In this document: positions 35,336 to 43,587 of the stretch, one piece after another
How positions within the stretch are numbered: position 1 is the first letter of the stretch
Layout of the letters: each line of letters opens with the position of its first letter
From: an uncultured Dehalococcoidia bacterium
Lineage (GTDB): Bacteria > Chloroflexota > Dehalococcoidia > Lucifugimonadales > UBA1123
Length of the DNA: 64,000 bases
NCBI GenBank assembly: GCA_951812505.1
Contig: CATOSI010000005.1
Location: forward strand, 62,001-126,000
Direction of reading: 5' to 3'
Notes under the pieces: generated by a model
The model's database searches: none
Seen by the model: the letters and a program-made list of their open reading frames with translations, nothing else
What the model was told of the DNA's origin: nothing
Made by a program: the position numbers and the translations under genes

Positions 35336-35482
35336 TCAGGCGGGCGCTCCCAAGGATTGCGACGCGAACTGCTCCTCGTAGAGACTCTGGTACGATCCGC
35401 ACCTGGCAAGAAGCTCGTCATGACGCCCTGAATCAATGCATCAACCCTCGTCAAGAACGAGAATCCTTTTGGTGCAATTGCG
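35336..35482 (-). pseudogene. Remnant of an ABC exporter C terminus
   Basis: On the minus strand this stretch reads V-R-N-C-T-K-R-I-L-V-L-D-E-G, stop, C-I-D-S-G-R-H-D-E-L-L-A-R-C-G-S-Y-Q-S-L-Y, then E-E-Q-F before a final stop. Apart from the in-frame TGA this matches the end of MsbA-type ABC exporter ATPase domains (T-V-R-N-A-D-R-I-L-V-L-D-E-G, then G-x-H-D-E-L-L-A). No Walker motifs or membrane domain remain upstream, where the amidohydrolase gene now ends. It is a decayed 3' fragment. Confidence 0.75.
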
Positions 35483-35489
35483 AACGGCG

Positions 35490-37064
35490 TCACGTCGTCG
35501 CCCGCCCCCGCCGCAGACCCCGGCCCGGCAGCGCGCCCGTGTTTTCGCCCCGCTCTATCACCACCTGCCCGTTCACTATCACGTACTCTATCCCTACCGG
35601 ATAGTGATGCGGGTCTTCCCGCGTCGCGTGAGTCTTCACCGTATCGGGGTTGAAGACCACGATGTCCGCCTTAAACCCGTCCCGCAGGATGCCCCTATCG
35701 GGTAGTCCAAGACGCTGGGCTGGGAACGACGTCATCTTGCGGATCGCCTCCGGCAGGCGCAGGTGCTTCTCCGCTCGAACGAACTCCGCAAGCACTATCG
35801 GGAAGCAGCCATAGGTACGCGGGTTGGGGTACTCGCCGAACAGGATCGCGTCCGACGCTATCATACCTGCCGGATGAGACACGAACGCGGGCAGAGTGTG
35901 AGGATTGGTGCCGAGCCCCACAGTTGAGATACCCAGGTTCTCCTCCAGCAGCAGATCGAACAGCGCCTCCACCGGTTCTTGCTCGCGCATTTCGGCTATG
36001 TCGGTTATCAGCTTCCCATCGTATTTCTTGTTCTGCGGCTGATTGAAGTGCGTCAGCCAGTTGTCCTTGAGCCTGTCGGGAGAAACCTCGGCAGCCATCC
36101 GAGCGCGGTCGCCGGGATCGCGGAGCGCAGCCATCAACCTCTCAGGGCCCCCATCCTTCGCCCAGAATGGCAGGCCGATGGTAATTGTCGTGCCCGAGTA
36201 AGGATAGGTGTAGCAGTCGAATGTCACGTCCATGCCCTCGGCGCGCCCGTCCTCCACCAGACCGAGGTAGTCCAGGTGACTGCCGACTCCCTGCGCGCTC
36301 TGACGGTAATGCGTCAGGTGTACGGGAATGCCGGAGCGTCGCCCTATTTCGAGCGCTTCCTCCCAGGGGGCGAGCAAGCCTTGCGAGCGTAAGCTCGCGC
36401 GAGTGTGCGTATGGTAAAAGCCCCCCATACTCGCGGTTACTTCGGACAACTCGACCAGTTCGTCCGTCGTGGCATACGCCCCCGGCGGATAGTCCAGCCC
36501 GGTGGACAGTCCCCACGCTCCCTCCTCCATAGCCTCCCGCACGACCGCCCTCATATCCGCTATCTCGGCGGAAGTGGCGGGCCGCTGGTTCCATCCAACC
36601 GACCAGATACGCACAGGGGAGTTTCCGAGTATATAGGCAACGTTTATAGCTACTGAGTTGTCGAATTTGCCCAGGAAGTCGGCGACGGACAGCCAGTCCG
36701 CAGGCATGGGCGGGTAGCCATTCAGACCCGAGTCCAGCCAGATGTAACGGTGAAGCTCTTCCTGAGATTTGAACGGTGCGTGCGAAATCCCGTCAATGCC
36801 GACCAGCTCGGTCGTCACACCCTGCCGTACCTTCGGATCGTGATGCGGCGCGCCGAGCATCGTCAGCCCCGCGTGGGAATGGAGGTCAACAAAGCCGGGG
36901 CAAACAACGTGCCCGGCAGCATCAATGACCCTGGCCGCTTCCAGGTCCGACACGTCCCCCCGGTGTATGGAGACAGTCTCGTCCTTTACTCCCACCGCGG
37001 CGTGGAATCCAGGGCTGGCGGTGCCGTCTATCACCAAGCCGTTTGCAATAAGAAGGTCGAGCAT
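35490..37064 (-). CDS. N-acyl-D-amino-acid deacylase-type amidohydrolase
   Basis: 524 residues from ATG 37064, which has AGGAG 7 nt upstream; ATG 37082 is an in-frame alternative. L-I-A-N-G-L-V-I-D-G-T, C-P-G-F-V-D-L-H-S-H-A-G, G-V-T-T-E-L-V-G, G-L-S-T-G-L-D-Y-P-P-G, F-D-C-Y-T-Y-P-Y and the C-terminal G-I-L-R-D-G-F-K-A-D-I-V-V-F-N-P-D-T-V are the markers of the D-aminoacylase branch of the amidohydrolase superfamily. It would release acyl groups from N-acyl-D-amino acids or related amides in the cytoplasm. The D-L-H-S-H-A-G metal motif differs slightly from the usual D-x-H-x-H-x-D. An ABC-exporter remnant follows directly. Confidence 0.85.
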   Translation of the reverse strand: MLDLLIANGLVIDGTASPGFHAAVGVKDETVSIHRGDVSDLEAARVIDAAGHVVCPGFVDLHSHAGLTMLGAPHHDPKVRQGVTTELVGIDGISHAPFKSQEELHRYIWLDSGLNGYPPMPADWLSVADFLGKFDNSVAINVAYILGNSPVRIWSVGWNQRPATSAEIADMRAVVREAMEEGAWGLSTGLDYPPGAYATTDELVELSEVTASMGGFYHTHTRASLRSQGLLAPWEEALEIGRRSGIPVHLTHYRQSAQGVGSHLDYLGLVEDGRAEGMDVTFDCYTYPYSGTTITIGLPFWAKDGGPERLMAALRDPGDRARMAAEVSPDRLKDNWLTHFNQPQNKKYDGKLITDIAEMREQEPVEALFDLLLEENLGISTVGLGTNPHTLPAFVSHPAGMIASDAILFGEYPNPRTYGCFPIVLAEFVRAEKHLRLPEAIRKMTSFPAQRLGLPDRGILRDGFKADIVVFNPDTVKTHATREDPHHYPVGIEYVIVNGQVVIERGENTGALPGRGLRRGRATT

Positions 37065-37199
37065 CACAGTCTCCTGAGTCATCTAACTATGGTTCGCGGC
37101 GATGATAGCAGGGTTTGGGCGGCGGCGGGGTCTCTCGCATATATCACTCACTCTAAGCTACCATGTAGGCAGTCGGTCTAAGATGCGTGGAGGATTTGA

Positions 37200-37526
37200 A
37201 TGGCAGCCAACCTGAGAGTCTCAGAAGTCGAGATTGACGACCAGAACGTCACTATCAACTGGACGGACGGTCACGTATCTGAGTTCACCGCGACATACCT
37301 GCGCGTAAATTGCAGTTGCGCGGAATGCGTGGAGGAGTGGACGAACCGTCGCCTGCTGGACCCCGCCAGCGTCCCCGCCAATCTGAGCGCCGAGGAATAT
37401 CTGCGTGTCGGACGTTACGCCCTACAATTCCTGTGGAGCGACGCGCACTACACCGGCATTTATCCGTTCGAGGCGCTCCGACTGCTGTGCCAGTGCGACG
37501 AGTGCAAGGCGGAGCGCAATGGGTAA
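37200..37526 (+). CDS. DUF971 (GBBH-like N-terminal) zinc protein
   Basis: 108 residues with GGAGG at 37189-37193. L-x-I-x-W-x-D-G-H-x-S-x-(F/Y) and Y-L-R at the start match the DUF971/gamma-butyrobetaine-hydroxylase-like N-terminal domain. Six cysteines in two C-x-C-x-x-C clusters (C38, C40, C43 and C97, C99, C102) suggest a metal site. Stand-alone bacterial DUF971 proteins have no firmly established function, though links to Fe-S protein assembly have been proposed. It overlaps the next gene by 8 bp. Confidence 0.85.
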   Translation: MAANLRVSEVEIDDQNVTINWTDGHVSEFTATYLRVNCSCAECVEEWTNRRLLDPASVPANLSAEEYLRVGRYALQFLWSDAHYTGIYPFEALRLLCQCDECKAERNG

Positions 37527-38235
37527 CAGGCTGCCAGGCGCTATCCTCTTCGACATGGACGACACAATCATAGCTTTCGGGGCGGTCTCCATGGAGACAT
37601 GGCTGCGTGTGTGTGAGTACCATGTCGGTGATCTGCCCGGATGGACAGCCGAGCAGCTTGTGGACGGAATCAACTCCTACAGAGAATGGTTCTGGTCCGA
37701 CCCCGAAAGACACAGGCTCGGGCGGATGAATACGATCAACGTTCGTTACGAGATGGTCCGGGGCGCTTTCAGCCGTATGGGTATCTACGCCCCGCGGGTA
37801 GCAAACTTGATATCCGAGGCATACATCGAGGAACACGAACGCCGCGTGCACGTATTCCCCGGCGCGCTGGAAACGCTTCAGGCCCTTAACGACAAAGGTG
37901 TGCGCCTGGCCCTGCTAACGAACGGAAACAAGACCTCTCAGCGCGGCAAGATCAATCGCTTCAACCTCGAGCCGTACTTCGACTACATCCTTGTGGAGGA
38001 AGAGTTCGGACTCGGCAAGCCGCACGAACGGGTATATCTGCACGCACTCGAGGTGCTGGGGGTTCAGCCGCCGGACGCCTGGATCGTGGGCGACAATCTG
38101 GAGTGGGAAGTCGCCGCCCCTCAGCGGCTGGGAATCACGGCGATATGGCACGACTTCACAGGCAAGGGACTCCCCGATGGATCGGACATTCGCCCGGACC
38201 GCATCATACGGTCCCTGCCCGAGCTACTGGACTAG
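37519..38235 (+). CDS. HAD-superfamily hydrolase
   Basis: 238 residues from ATG 37519, overlapping the DUF971 stop by 8 bp, with GGAG just upstream. The four HAD motifs are visible: D-M-D-D-T (nucleophile D12, acid D14), L-L-T-N-G-N-K, the lysine in L-G-K-P-H, and I-V-G-D-N-L-E-W-E-V. A helical cap lies between motifs I and II, as in phosphoglycolate-phosphatase/haloacid dehalogenase-type members. It should dephosphorylate a small metabolite. The overlap with DUF971 suggests coupled expression. Confidence 0.88.
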   Translation: MGNRLPGAILFDMDDTIIAFGAVSMETWLRVCEYHVGDLPGWTAEQLVDGINSYREWFWSDPERHRLGRMNTINVRYEMVRGAFSRMGIYAPRVANLISEAYIEEHERRVHVFPGALETLQALNDKGVRLALLTNGNKTSQRGKINRFNLEPYFDYILVEEEFGLGKPHERVYLHALEVLGVQPPDAWIVGDNLEWEVAAPQRLGITAIWHDFTGKGLPDGSDIRPDRIIRSLPELLD

Positions 38236-38246
38236 TCCGAATCCGG

Positions 38247-38516
38247 CTAAACTCGCTGATCGCCCAGGCTGTCCCTGATTCGCTGCTTGAATCGCGCGGG
38301 GAGTTCCGCATCCGGGGCAGAGCGCAGCAGTTCGACCGTGGCCTTAAGTGTATTGACGAACGCAGTACATGGGCCGCAGCGTTCCAAGTGAAAAGCTATT
38401 CTCGCCTTCTGTTTGTCGCTTACATCGCCGTCTATGAAGTCCGACGAGACATCGCGAACTTCCTGGCAGTCAAGTTCTCTTCTCTTGAATATGTTGAAGA
38501 ACCGCAAACGTGGCAC
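38247..38516 (-). CDS. zf-HC2 anti-sigma factor-like protein
   Basis: 89 residues from GTG 38516; the ribosome site is weak. C17 with H43-x3-C47-x2-C50 (H-L-E-R-C-G-P-C) forms the zinc-binding anti-sigma (ZAS/zf-HC2) motif, followed by an amphipathic helix and no membrane segment. Such small proteins bind ECF sigma factors, often in a redox-sensitive way. Its likely partner, the ECF sigma gene, is divergently transcribed 169 bp away, unlike the usual sigma/anti-sigma operon order. Confidence 0.75.
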   Translation of the reverse strand: MPRLRFFNIFKRRELDCQEVRDVSSDFIDGDVSDKQKARIAFHLERCGPCTAFVNTLKATVELLRSAPDAELPARFKQRIRDSLGDQRV

Positions 38517-38685
38517 CTTACGCTGGTAAGCTATCCAAATTTAATGGAAGGCCGCTCATGCGTCAACAGGCTTTCGGAAACACATAGGCTTAGTTACAAT
38601 TGGATGCGCCGTTAGGGAAAACGGTTCAGGGAACTAGCGATGGCGACCCATTAGCCGATGAGATTTCGCAAAGCGTGAGAGGATA

Positions 38686-39237
38686 GTGGCGAGACAAGCC
38701 CAACAGTGGAACGAAGAGACAAGTTCGACGGCGGACTTCGATCAGATTGTCGAGCGGCATTCCACCTTCGTGTACAATGTGGCCTTTCGCATGATGGGAA
38801 ATCCGCAGGACGCCGAAGACGTCGCGCAGGAGGCGTTTATTTCCGCATTCCGGGCATACGAGCGTTTCAGAGGCGAGTCGAAGGTAACTACCTGGCTTTA
38901 CAGGATAACCGTGAACGCGGCCCTGATGCGCCTCCGCAAAGAGAAGAAGGCGCGAACCCTAACGCAGACCGGCCTCGATGAAGTCGTAATCCCCGACTGG
39001 AGCGACGCGCCCTTCAGGGCGGCCAGCGATTCGGAACTCGGAGATAGACTGCGCGACGGAATAGAGATGCTACCACATGAATTCAAGGTGGCGGTCGTAC
39101 TCCGAGACATGGAAGAGCTTTCCAACGCTGAAGCCGCCGAGGTGATCGGCATTAGCGTACCGGCGCTCAAATCTCGCCTACACAGAGGGCGAGTGCTGCT
39201 CAGGAAGCATTTGGAAGAGTACCTGAAGACCAGGTAG
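38686..39237 (+). CDS. ECF-type RNA polymerase sigma factor
   Basis: 183 residues from GTG 38686 with GAGAGGA upstream. Region 2 shows D-F-D-Q-I-V-E-R-H, N-V-A-F-R-M-M-G-N, D-A-E-D-V-A-Q-E-A-F and T-W-L-Y-R-I-T-V-N-A; region 4 shows L-P-x-E-F-K-V-A-V-V-L-R-D, E-L-S-N-A-E-A-A-E-V-I-G-I-S and K-S-R-L-H-R-G-R. It should direct RNA polymerase to a stress or envelope regulon. TACAAT at 38595-38600 is a possible -10 box. A small membrane protein gene follows 15 bp downstream, and the zinc anti-sigma gene is divergent. Confidence 0.9.
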   Translation: MARQAQQWNEETSSTADFDQIVERHSTFVYNVAFRMMGNPQDAEDVAQEAFISAFRAYERFRGESKVTTWLYRITVNAALMRLRKEKKARTLTQTGLDEVVIPDWSDAPFRAASDSELGDRLRDGIEMLPHEFKVAVVLRDMEELSNAEAAEVIGISVPALKSRLHRGRVLLRKHLEEYLKTR

Positions 39238-39252
39238 TGAGGAGTTTGGAGA

Positions 39253-39468
39253 ATGCGTGAGATTCCAATTGTGTTTCCAATATCCCTGGCCATAATCGTG
39301 CTGTTGCTGTTATTCACGAGCGCCTATGCAATCACATCCACCACCGTAGCTAACGAACAATCATATGGCGCTTCCCTTTCGTCCGGCGGATTCGGCGCGA
39401 GCGGCGAGAATGCACCGGACAGATCGTTTTACCAGAAGGCGGCGTTCGCAGTCTGCCCGCTACACTGA
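39253..39468 (+). CDS. Small membrane or secreted protein downstream of sigma factor
   Basis: 71 residues with GAGGAG and GGAG upstream of ATG 39253. One hydrophobic helix (residues 7-24, rich in I/V/L) ends in A-Y-A, which could be a signal peptidase site. The rest is polar and Ser/Gly-rich, with one Cys near the end (V-C-P-L-H). No family is recognised. Position 15 bp after the ECF sigma gene suggests a regulon-linked accessory protein, perhaps a sensor. Confidence 0.55.
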   Translation: MREIPIVFPISLAIIVLLLLFTSAYAITSTTVANEQSYGASLSSGGFGASGENAPDRSFYQKAAFAVCPLH

Positions 39469-39492
39469 CGAGGTGATCTTCGCATACCTACC

Positions 39493-39519
39493 GTCATTCC
39501 CCTGAAAAGGGGAATCCAG
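39493..39519. repeat. REP-like hairpin repeat, copy 5 (compensated arms)
   Basis: GTCATTCCCCTGAAAAGGGG then AATCCAG. Relative to other copies both arms have changed G to C and C to G at the pairing position (ATTCCCC/GGGGAAT), keeping the stem perfect. Confidence 0.8.
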
Positions 39520-39646
39520 GGGTTGGTGGCAGCGCGAGCAGCCATGTATTTCCGAATTTACCAGCAAATTCAATCTTTCGATTCCAAGCCGACCGAGGTT
39601 AAACAGGGGTCTCTTGAAAAGAGAAAACAGTAGTTGGAGGTACAAA

Positions 39647-40981
39647 ATGGCGACGATAGAAGAGCGTTTCAGAGAGAAGTTCGCGGCATCCGAAGACTGG
39701 CATAGGCGCGGACGTGAACTGTTCGCCGGTGGGATCACTCATCAGACTCGCTTCACGTCGCCATTCGCGGTCTATATCGAGCACGGGGACGGACCGAACA
39801 AGTTCGACGTGGACGGCAATGAGTTAGTTGACTACGTAATGGGCAACGGAAGCCTGCTCATGGGACACAATCCCTCCGCCGTAGCGGACGCGGTGGCGGC
39901 GCAAGCAGTCCGGGGAACTCATCTCGGCGGCGCTACCACACACGAAATCAGATATGCGGAGGCGGTCAAGCGCTTGATGCCGAACATAGAGCGGGTTCGC
40001 TTCACCGCGTCCGGCACCGAGTCCACGTACCTGGCGCTAAGACTGGCGCGCGCATACACGGGCAAGACAAAAATCCTGAAATTCCACGAGCACTTCCACG
40101 GCTGGCACGACTACGTGACGCCGGAGTCCGGACAGGCGCTCGGCGGCGTTCCGCGCGAAATACTCGACACGGTAGTAGTGGCCCCGGTGGATGCGGCCGC
40201 AGTGGACAGAATCCTATCTGAGGACGACGACATTGCCGCCGTAATCGTCGAGTGTAACGGCGCACACTACGGCACATTCCCATTGATGAATCCCGACTTT
40301 CTCCAGGACCTTCGCGATGTCACCGCGAAACACAACGTAATCTTCATAATGGACGAGGTCATCACCGGCTTCCGACTCTCTCCCGGTGGAGCGCAGGCGC
40401 GCTGGGACCTCGATCCCGACCTGACGACGATGGCAAAGATCGTTGCCGGCGGACAGCCTGGCGCGGCGGTCGGAGGCAGAGCGGACATAATGGAACTCAT
40501 GGCCTTCAGGGACGACCCTGAATGGGACTCGGTCCTGAGAGTCCCGCAGGGAGGCACTTACAACGCGCAGCCGGTCACCGTTGCCGCCGGCGTTGCCACA
40601 CTGGAAGCCATAGCCACCGGCGAAGTCAACGCAAGGGCGGACGCCATGGCGCGCAGGCTGAGAGACGGGCTGAACGAAGTGTTCATTCAGAACGAGGTCA
40701 CCGGACACGCGCACGGCATAGCTTCTATCATCCACGTCAACTTGGGCGCCGAGTGCAGCTGCGACCGCGACCTCTGCAATATGTCCTACGACGACATATA
40801 CAGCACCATGCCGACGGAAAAGACCCGCGCCATCAGAAGGGCCATGCTGGTCAACGGCGTTGACATGATGGGCGGACGGGCGTTCCTGGTATCCTCCTCG
40901 CACGACGAGGACGTAATTGATCAGACCATAGAAGCGTTCTCGCAGTCGCTCAAGGACCTCAGAGCGGAGGCGGCGCTTTAA
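39647..40981 (+). CDS. Glutamate-1-semialdehyde aminomutase-like class III aminotransferase
   Basis: 444 residues from ATG 39647, with GGAGG 6 nt upstream. G-G-I-T-H-Q-T-R, M-G-N-G-S-L-L-M-G-H, F-T-A-S-G-T-E-S-T, H-F-H-G-W-H-D-Y, I-M-D-E-V-I-T-G-F-R and the PLP lysine K264 in M-A-K-I-V-A-G-G-Q-P-G-A-A-V-G-G follow the HemL pattern. The C-terminal cysteine cluster (C-S-C-D-R-D-L-C) and distance from any haem gene make it more likely a catabolic HemL-like transaminase than true HemL. An SDR gene follows by 25 bp, consistent with conversion of an amino compound to a carbonyl and its reduction. Confidence 0.85.
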   Translation: MATIEERFREKFAASEDWHRRGRELFAGGITHQTRFTSPFAVYIEHGDGPNKFDVDGNELVDYVMGNGSLLMGHNPSAVADAVAAQAVRGTHLGGATTHEIRYAEAVKRLMPNIERVRFTASGTESTYLALRLARAYTGKTKILKFHEHFHGWHDYVTPESGQALGGVPREILDTVVVAPVDAAAVDRILSEDDDIAAVIVECNGAHYGTFPLMNPDFLQDLRDVTAKHNVIFIMDEVITGFRLSPGGAQARWDLDPDLTTMAKIVAGGQPGAAVGGRADIMELMAFRDDPEWDSVLRVPQGGTYNAQPVTVAAGVATLEAIATGEVNARADAMARRLRDGLNEVFIQNEVTGHAHGIASIIHVNLGAECSCDRDLCNMSYDDIYSTMPTEKTRAIRRAMLVNGVDMMGGRAFLVSSSHDEDVIDQTIEAFSQSLKDLRAEAAL

Positions 40982-41006
40982 CTCAATACGAACTTTGGAG
41001 GCGCAC

Positions 41007-41756
41007 ATGGCGCGTTTCGACAATCAGGTAGCCATCGTAACCGGCTCGGCCACCGGCATCGGATATGGAATTGCCCGCAGACTGGGGGGCGAGGGAGCGC
41101 GTATCGCGATGGTTGACTACGACGCCTCTCTCGGCGAGCAGGCGGCCAGCGAACTCAGCGCCCGCGGCATAGAAACCACTCTGACCGTCAGTGACGTGGC
41201 CGAGCCCGATACAGCAGAACGCGCTTGCCGGCAGGCCCTCGACAAATGGGGCAGGATAGATATCCTGGTGAACAACGCCGGCATCGGCGGAATCAACGGC
41301 AACATCTGGGAGCTGCCGGTTGAAGAGATGGACCGCGTGTACAGAACGAACCTGCGCGGCGTCTTCTCGTTCACCCACAGCGTTGTTCCTCACATGCTGG
41401 AAAGAGACTACGGCCGCGTCGTCAACATCGCGTCCGTAGCAGGCAAAGAGGGCAATCCCCGCATGGTCCCCTACTCTGCCACGAAGGCCGCCGTCATCGG
41501 ACTCACCAAGTCCGTCGGCAAGGAGTTGGCCCAGACCGGAGTTCGCGTAAACTGCGTAACCCCGGCGGTCGTCCAGACACGCATCCTGGACGAATTCACG
41601 CCCGAACAGGTCTCCTACATGGTGGAGCGCATTCCCATGGGTCGTACCGGCGAGATAGACGAGATTGCCGCGCTGGTAGCGTGGCTCGCGTCGGAGGAAT
41701 GCTCGTTCAGCACCGGCGCCGTCTTCGACATAACCGGAGGCCGCGCGACGTACTGA
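41007..41756 (+). CDS. Short-chain dehydrogenase/reductase (FabG-like)
   Basis: 249 residues from ATG 41007 with GGAGG 5 nt upstream. T-G-S-A-T-G-I-G, N-N-A-G at 89-92, Ser143, Tyr156 and Lys160 (Y-S-A-T-K) and C-V-T-P-A-V are the SDR markers. Asp37 (V-D-Y-D) suggests NAD(H). The C terminus F-S-T-G-A-V-F-D-I-T-G-G-R-A-T-Y is typical. It probably forms a two-gene unit with the upstream class III aminotransferase. The substrate is unknown. Confidence 0.9.
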   Translation: MARFDNQVAIVTGSATGIGYGIARRLGGEGARIAMVDYDASLGEQAASELSARGIETTLTVSDVAEPDTAERACRQALDKWGRIDILVNNAGIGGINGNIWELPVEEMDRVYRTNLRGVFSFTHSVVPHMLERDYGRVVNIASVAGKEGNPRMVPYSATKAAVIGLTKSVGKELAQTGVRVNCVTPAVVQTRILDEFTPEQVSYMVERIPMGRTGEIDEIAALVAWLASEECSFSTGAVFDITGGRATY

Positions 41757-41814
41757 TCGCTGGCGTTCGATCCGGTGTCAAGGAGAATGCTGATACTGGT
41801 AGAGGAAATACAAA

Positions 41815-42537
41815 GTGGCATTAGATGGCTATACCAATTTCTTGGACTGGATGACTCACAAGGATGTCGGTCCACAACACCTAGACATGGATTACGATAT
41901 TCAACTGAATACCATCAGAGAATTGCTGGGAATACTACGACAACATCTTAAGGAAGTGGAGTTCAAAATCAGTGAGTTGGAGTCACTTGCCGCTGGAACG
42001 CGCGGTTCCGCAAATGACTATGCGGTTGAGGAGTGGGTATATCACATGCACTTCTCAACATACCAAGAAGCAGCTTACAGCATGACGGCTGTAAGCATGA
42101 TTGCACCTTTCATCGAAGCAATCTTCAGGCAGTATTTTGAAGGTCGCGGCAACCCAATTGTGCGCGGCAGTCTCGTTGACAGCATTATGATCAGGACTAA
42201 AGAAACTGGCATATCAGACTACATGCCACCCTACCTTGAGCACACCCTGAGAGCACTGTTCGAATACAGGAACAAAATGCTCCACTTCGGTCTTGAATGG
42301 CCCGATCATAAACTCCGCAAATTTAAGAGAAGACTGGAATCTTCGGGTAGGGATTCATGGTTTGACTATTCAACAACCATTGATGAGCCAACCATGTTCT
42401 ACATGTCATCGGAATTTGTGTCGCATTGCCTGAACACAGTAGAAGAGATCATTGATGGAATGGCAAAGTTCGACTTTGAGAATATGCCGCATGTTTGTGA
42501 TGACTCGCAGGCGAGGCCAAGGCCGGAACCCTTGTAA
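41815..42537 (+). CDS. HEPN-like protein, orphan, AT-rich
   Basis: 240 residues from GTG 41815 with GAGG upstream. The gene is visibly richer in A+T than its neighbours, suggesting horizontal origin. It is mostly helical, and residues 147-160 read A-L-F-E-Y-R-N-K-M-L-H-F-G-L, containing R152-x4-H157, the RNase-type motif of HEPN domains. No antitoxin or nucleotidyltransferase gene is adjacent. It could be a toxin, a defence RNase or a non-catalytic HEPN. No closer family was recognised. Confidence 0.6.
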   Translation: MALDGYTNFLDWMTHKDVGPQHLDMDYDIQLNTIRELLGILRQHLKEVEFKISELESLAAGTRGSANDYAVEEWVYHMHFSTYQEAAYSMTAVSMIAPFIEAIFRQYFEGRGNPIVRGSLVDSIMIRTKETGISDYMPPYLEHTLRALFEYRNKMLHFGLEWPDHKLRKFKRRLESSGRDSWFDYSTTIDEPTMFYMSSEFVSHCLNTVEEIIDGMAKFDFENMPHVCDDSQARPRPEPL

Positions 42538-42566
42538 TACATTCAATACCAGACAATTGAGTCTGC

Positions 42567-42572
42567 TATAAT
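42567..42572 (+). promoter_or_regulatory. Extended -10 box for the dehydrogenase gene
   Basis: TGC-TATAAT (42564-42572) is an extended -10 element 38 bp before ATG 42610, without a clear -35. Confidence 0.45.
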
Positions 42573-42609
42573 CCCACCCGCACAACAAAGCCCCGGAGGA
42601 AACGCCCCA

Positions 42610-43587
42610 ATGCCCACAATGCCCGCCGCGATAGCGACAGGACTCAAGCAACTTCGATGCGACGAAGTTCCCATACCCGACCCGGAACCCGGAATGGTTC
42701 TGGTCAGGACCGAACTCGCCTCTATCTGCGGAAGCGACCTCCACATCTGCTACATGGGATGGAACGTCTATGAGTGGCCGCTGCCTCACGGCTATCCTGG
42801 ACACGAGGGCGTTGGCGTTGTCGTGGACGGCAGCGACACCGACTTTCAGGAAGGCGAAATCGTACTCACCGCCCCGAATATCTGGAGCTCGCGGACATTC
42901 GCTGGCTACCAGCTTATTGACCCCAAATTCCTGCTCCGTCTGCCCGCCGACGTACCGCTCGCGCATCTTCTGATGGCCCAGCAGCTTGGCACCGTCGTAT
43001 TTGGCTGCCAGAAACTACCCTCGCTTGTGGGCAAGACCGTCGCGGTCGTCGGACAGGGTTCGGTTGGACTGTTCCACGACTTCATGCTCAGACGCATCGG
43101 AGCGCACCGCATCATCGCAATCGAGCCGGTTCCCGAAAGGCTGGAACATGCCCGACGAATGGGCGCTGACGATGTCATTGATGTCACCGGCCAGCGGGCC
43201 ACGGACGCCGTTATGGACCTTACGAACGGAGAAGGCGCCGACCTCGTAATCGAGGCCGTGGGTAGCATAGACACGCTCAACCAGTCGCTGAAGTTGGTAA
43301 AACCTCTGGGGCGCATCGCCGTGTTCGGACTACCGCCCACGATGGAGCGCGTACCCTTCGACTGGGACACATTCTTCCGACAGCGGCTCGACTTACACAC
43401 GGTATTCGGCGCACAGGACGAGCCCGGTCTGCCCGCATTCCAGCTCGCCGTGGACTTCATCCAGAACGGCGAGATAGATATGGAGCCGTTCGTCACACAC
43501 CAGTATCCCATCTCGCGCGTTCAGGAGGCTTTCGACCTCGCGGACGCCAAGGGCGACGGCGCACTGAAGGTATCTCTGACTTTCTAG
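42610..43587 (+). CDS. Zinc-type medium-chain alcohol dehydrogenase
   Basis: 325 residues with GGAGG at 42595-42599. S-I-C-G-S-D-L-H gives the first catalytic zinc ligand, G-H-E-G-V-G the second region, and V-V-G-Q-G-S-V-G the NAD(P) motif. The four-cysteine structural-zinc lobe normally found after G-H-E is missing, giving a short chain. Substrate unknown; similar proteins oxidise polyols or sugar alcohols. Its stop overlaps the converging ABC ATPase gene by 4 bp. Confidence 0.85.
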   Translation: MPTMPAAIATGLKQLRCDEVPIPDPEPGMVLVRTELASICGSDLHICYMGWNVYEWPLPHGYPGHEGVGVVVDGSDTDFQEGEIVLTAPNIWSSRTFAGYQLIDPKFLLRLPADVPLAHLLMAQQLGTVVFGCQKLPSLVGKTVAVVGQGSVGLFHDFMLRRIGAHRIIAIEPVPERLEHARRMGADDVIDVTGQRATDAVMDLTNGEGADLVIEAVGSIDTLNQSLKLVKPLGRIAVFGLPPTMERVPFDWDTFFRQRLDLHTVFGAQDEPGLPAFQLAVDFIQNGEIDMEPFVTHQYPISRVQEAFDLADAKGDGALKVSLTF

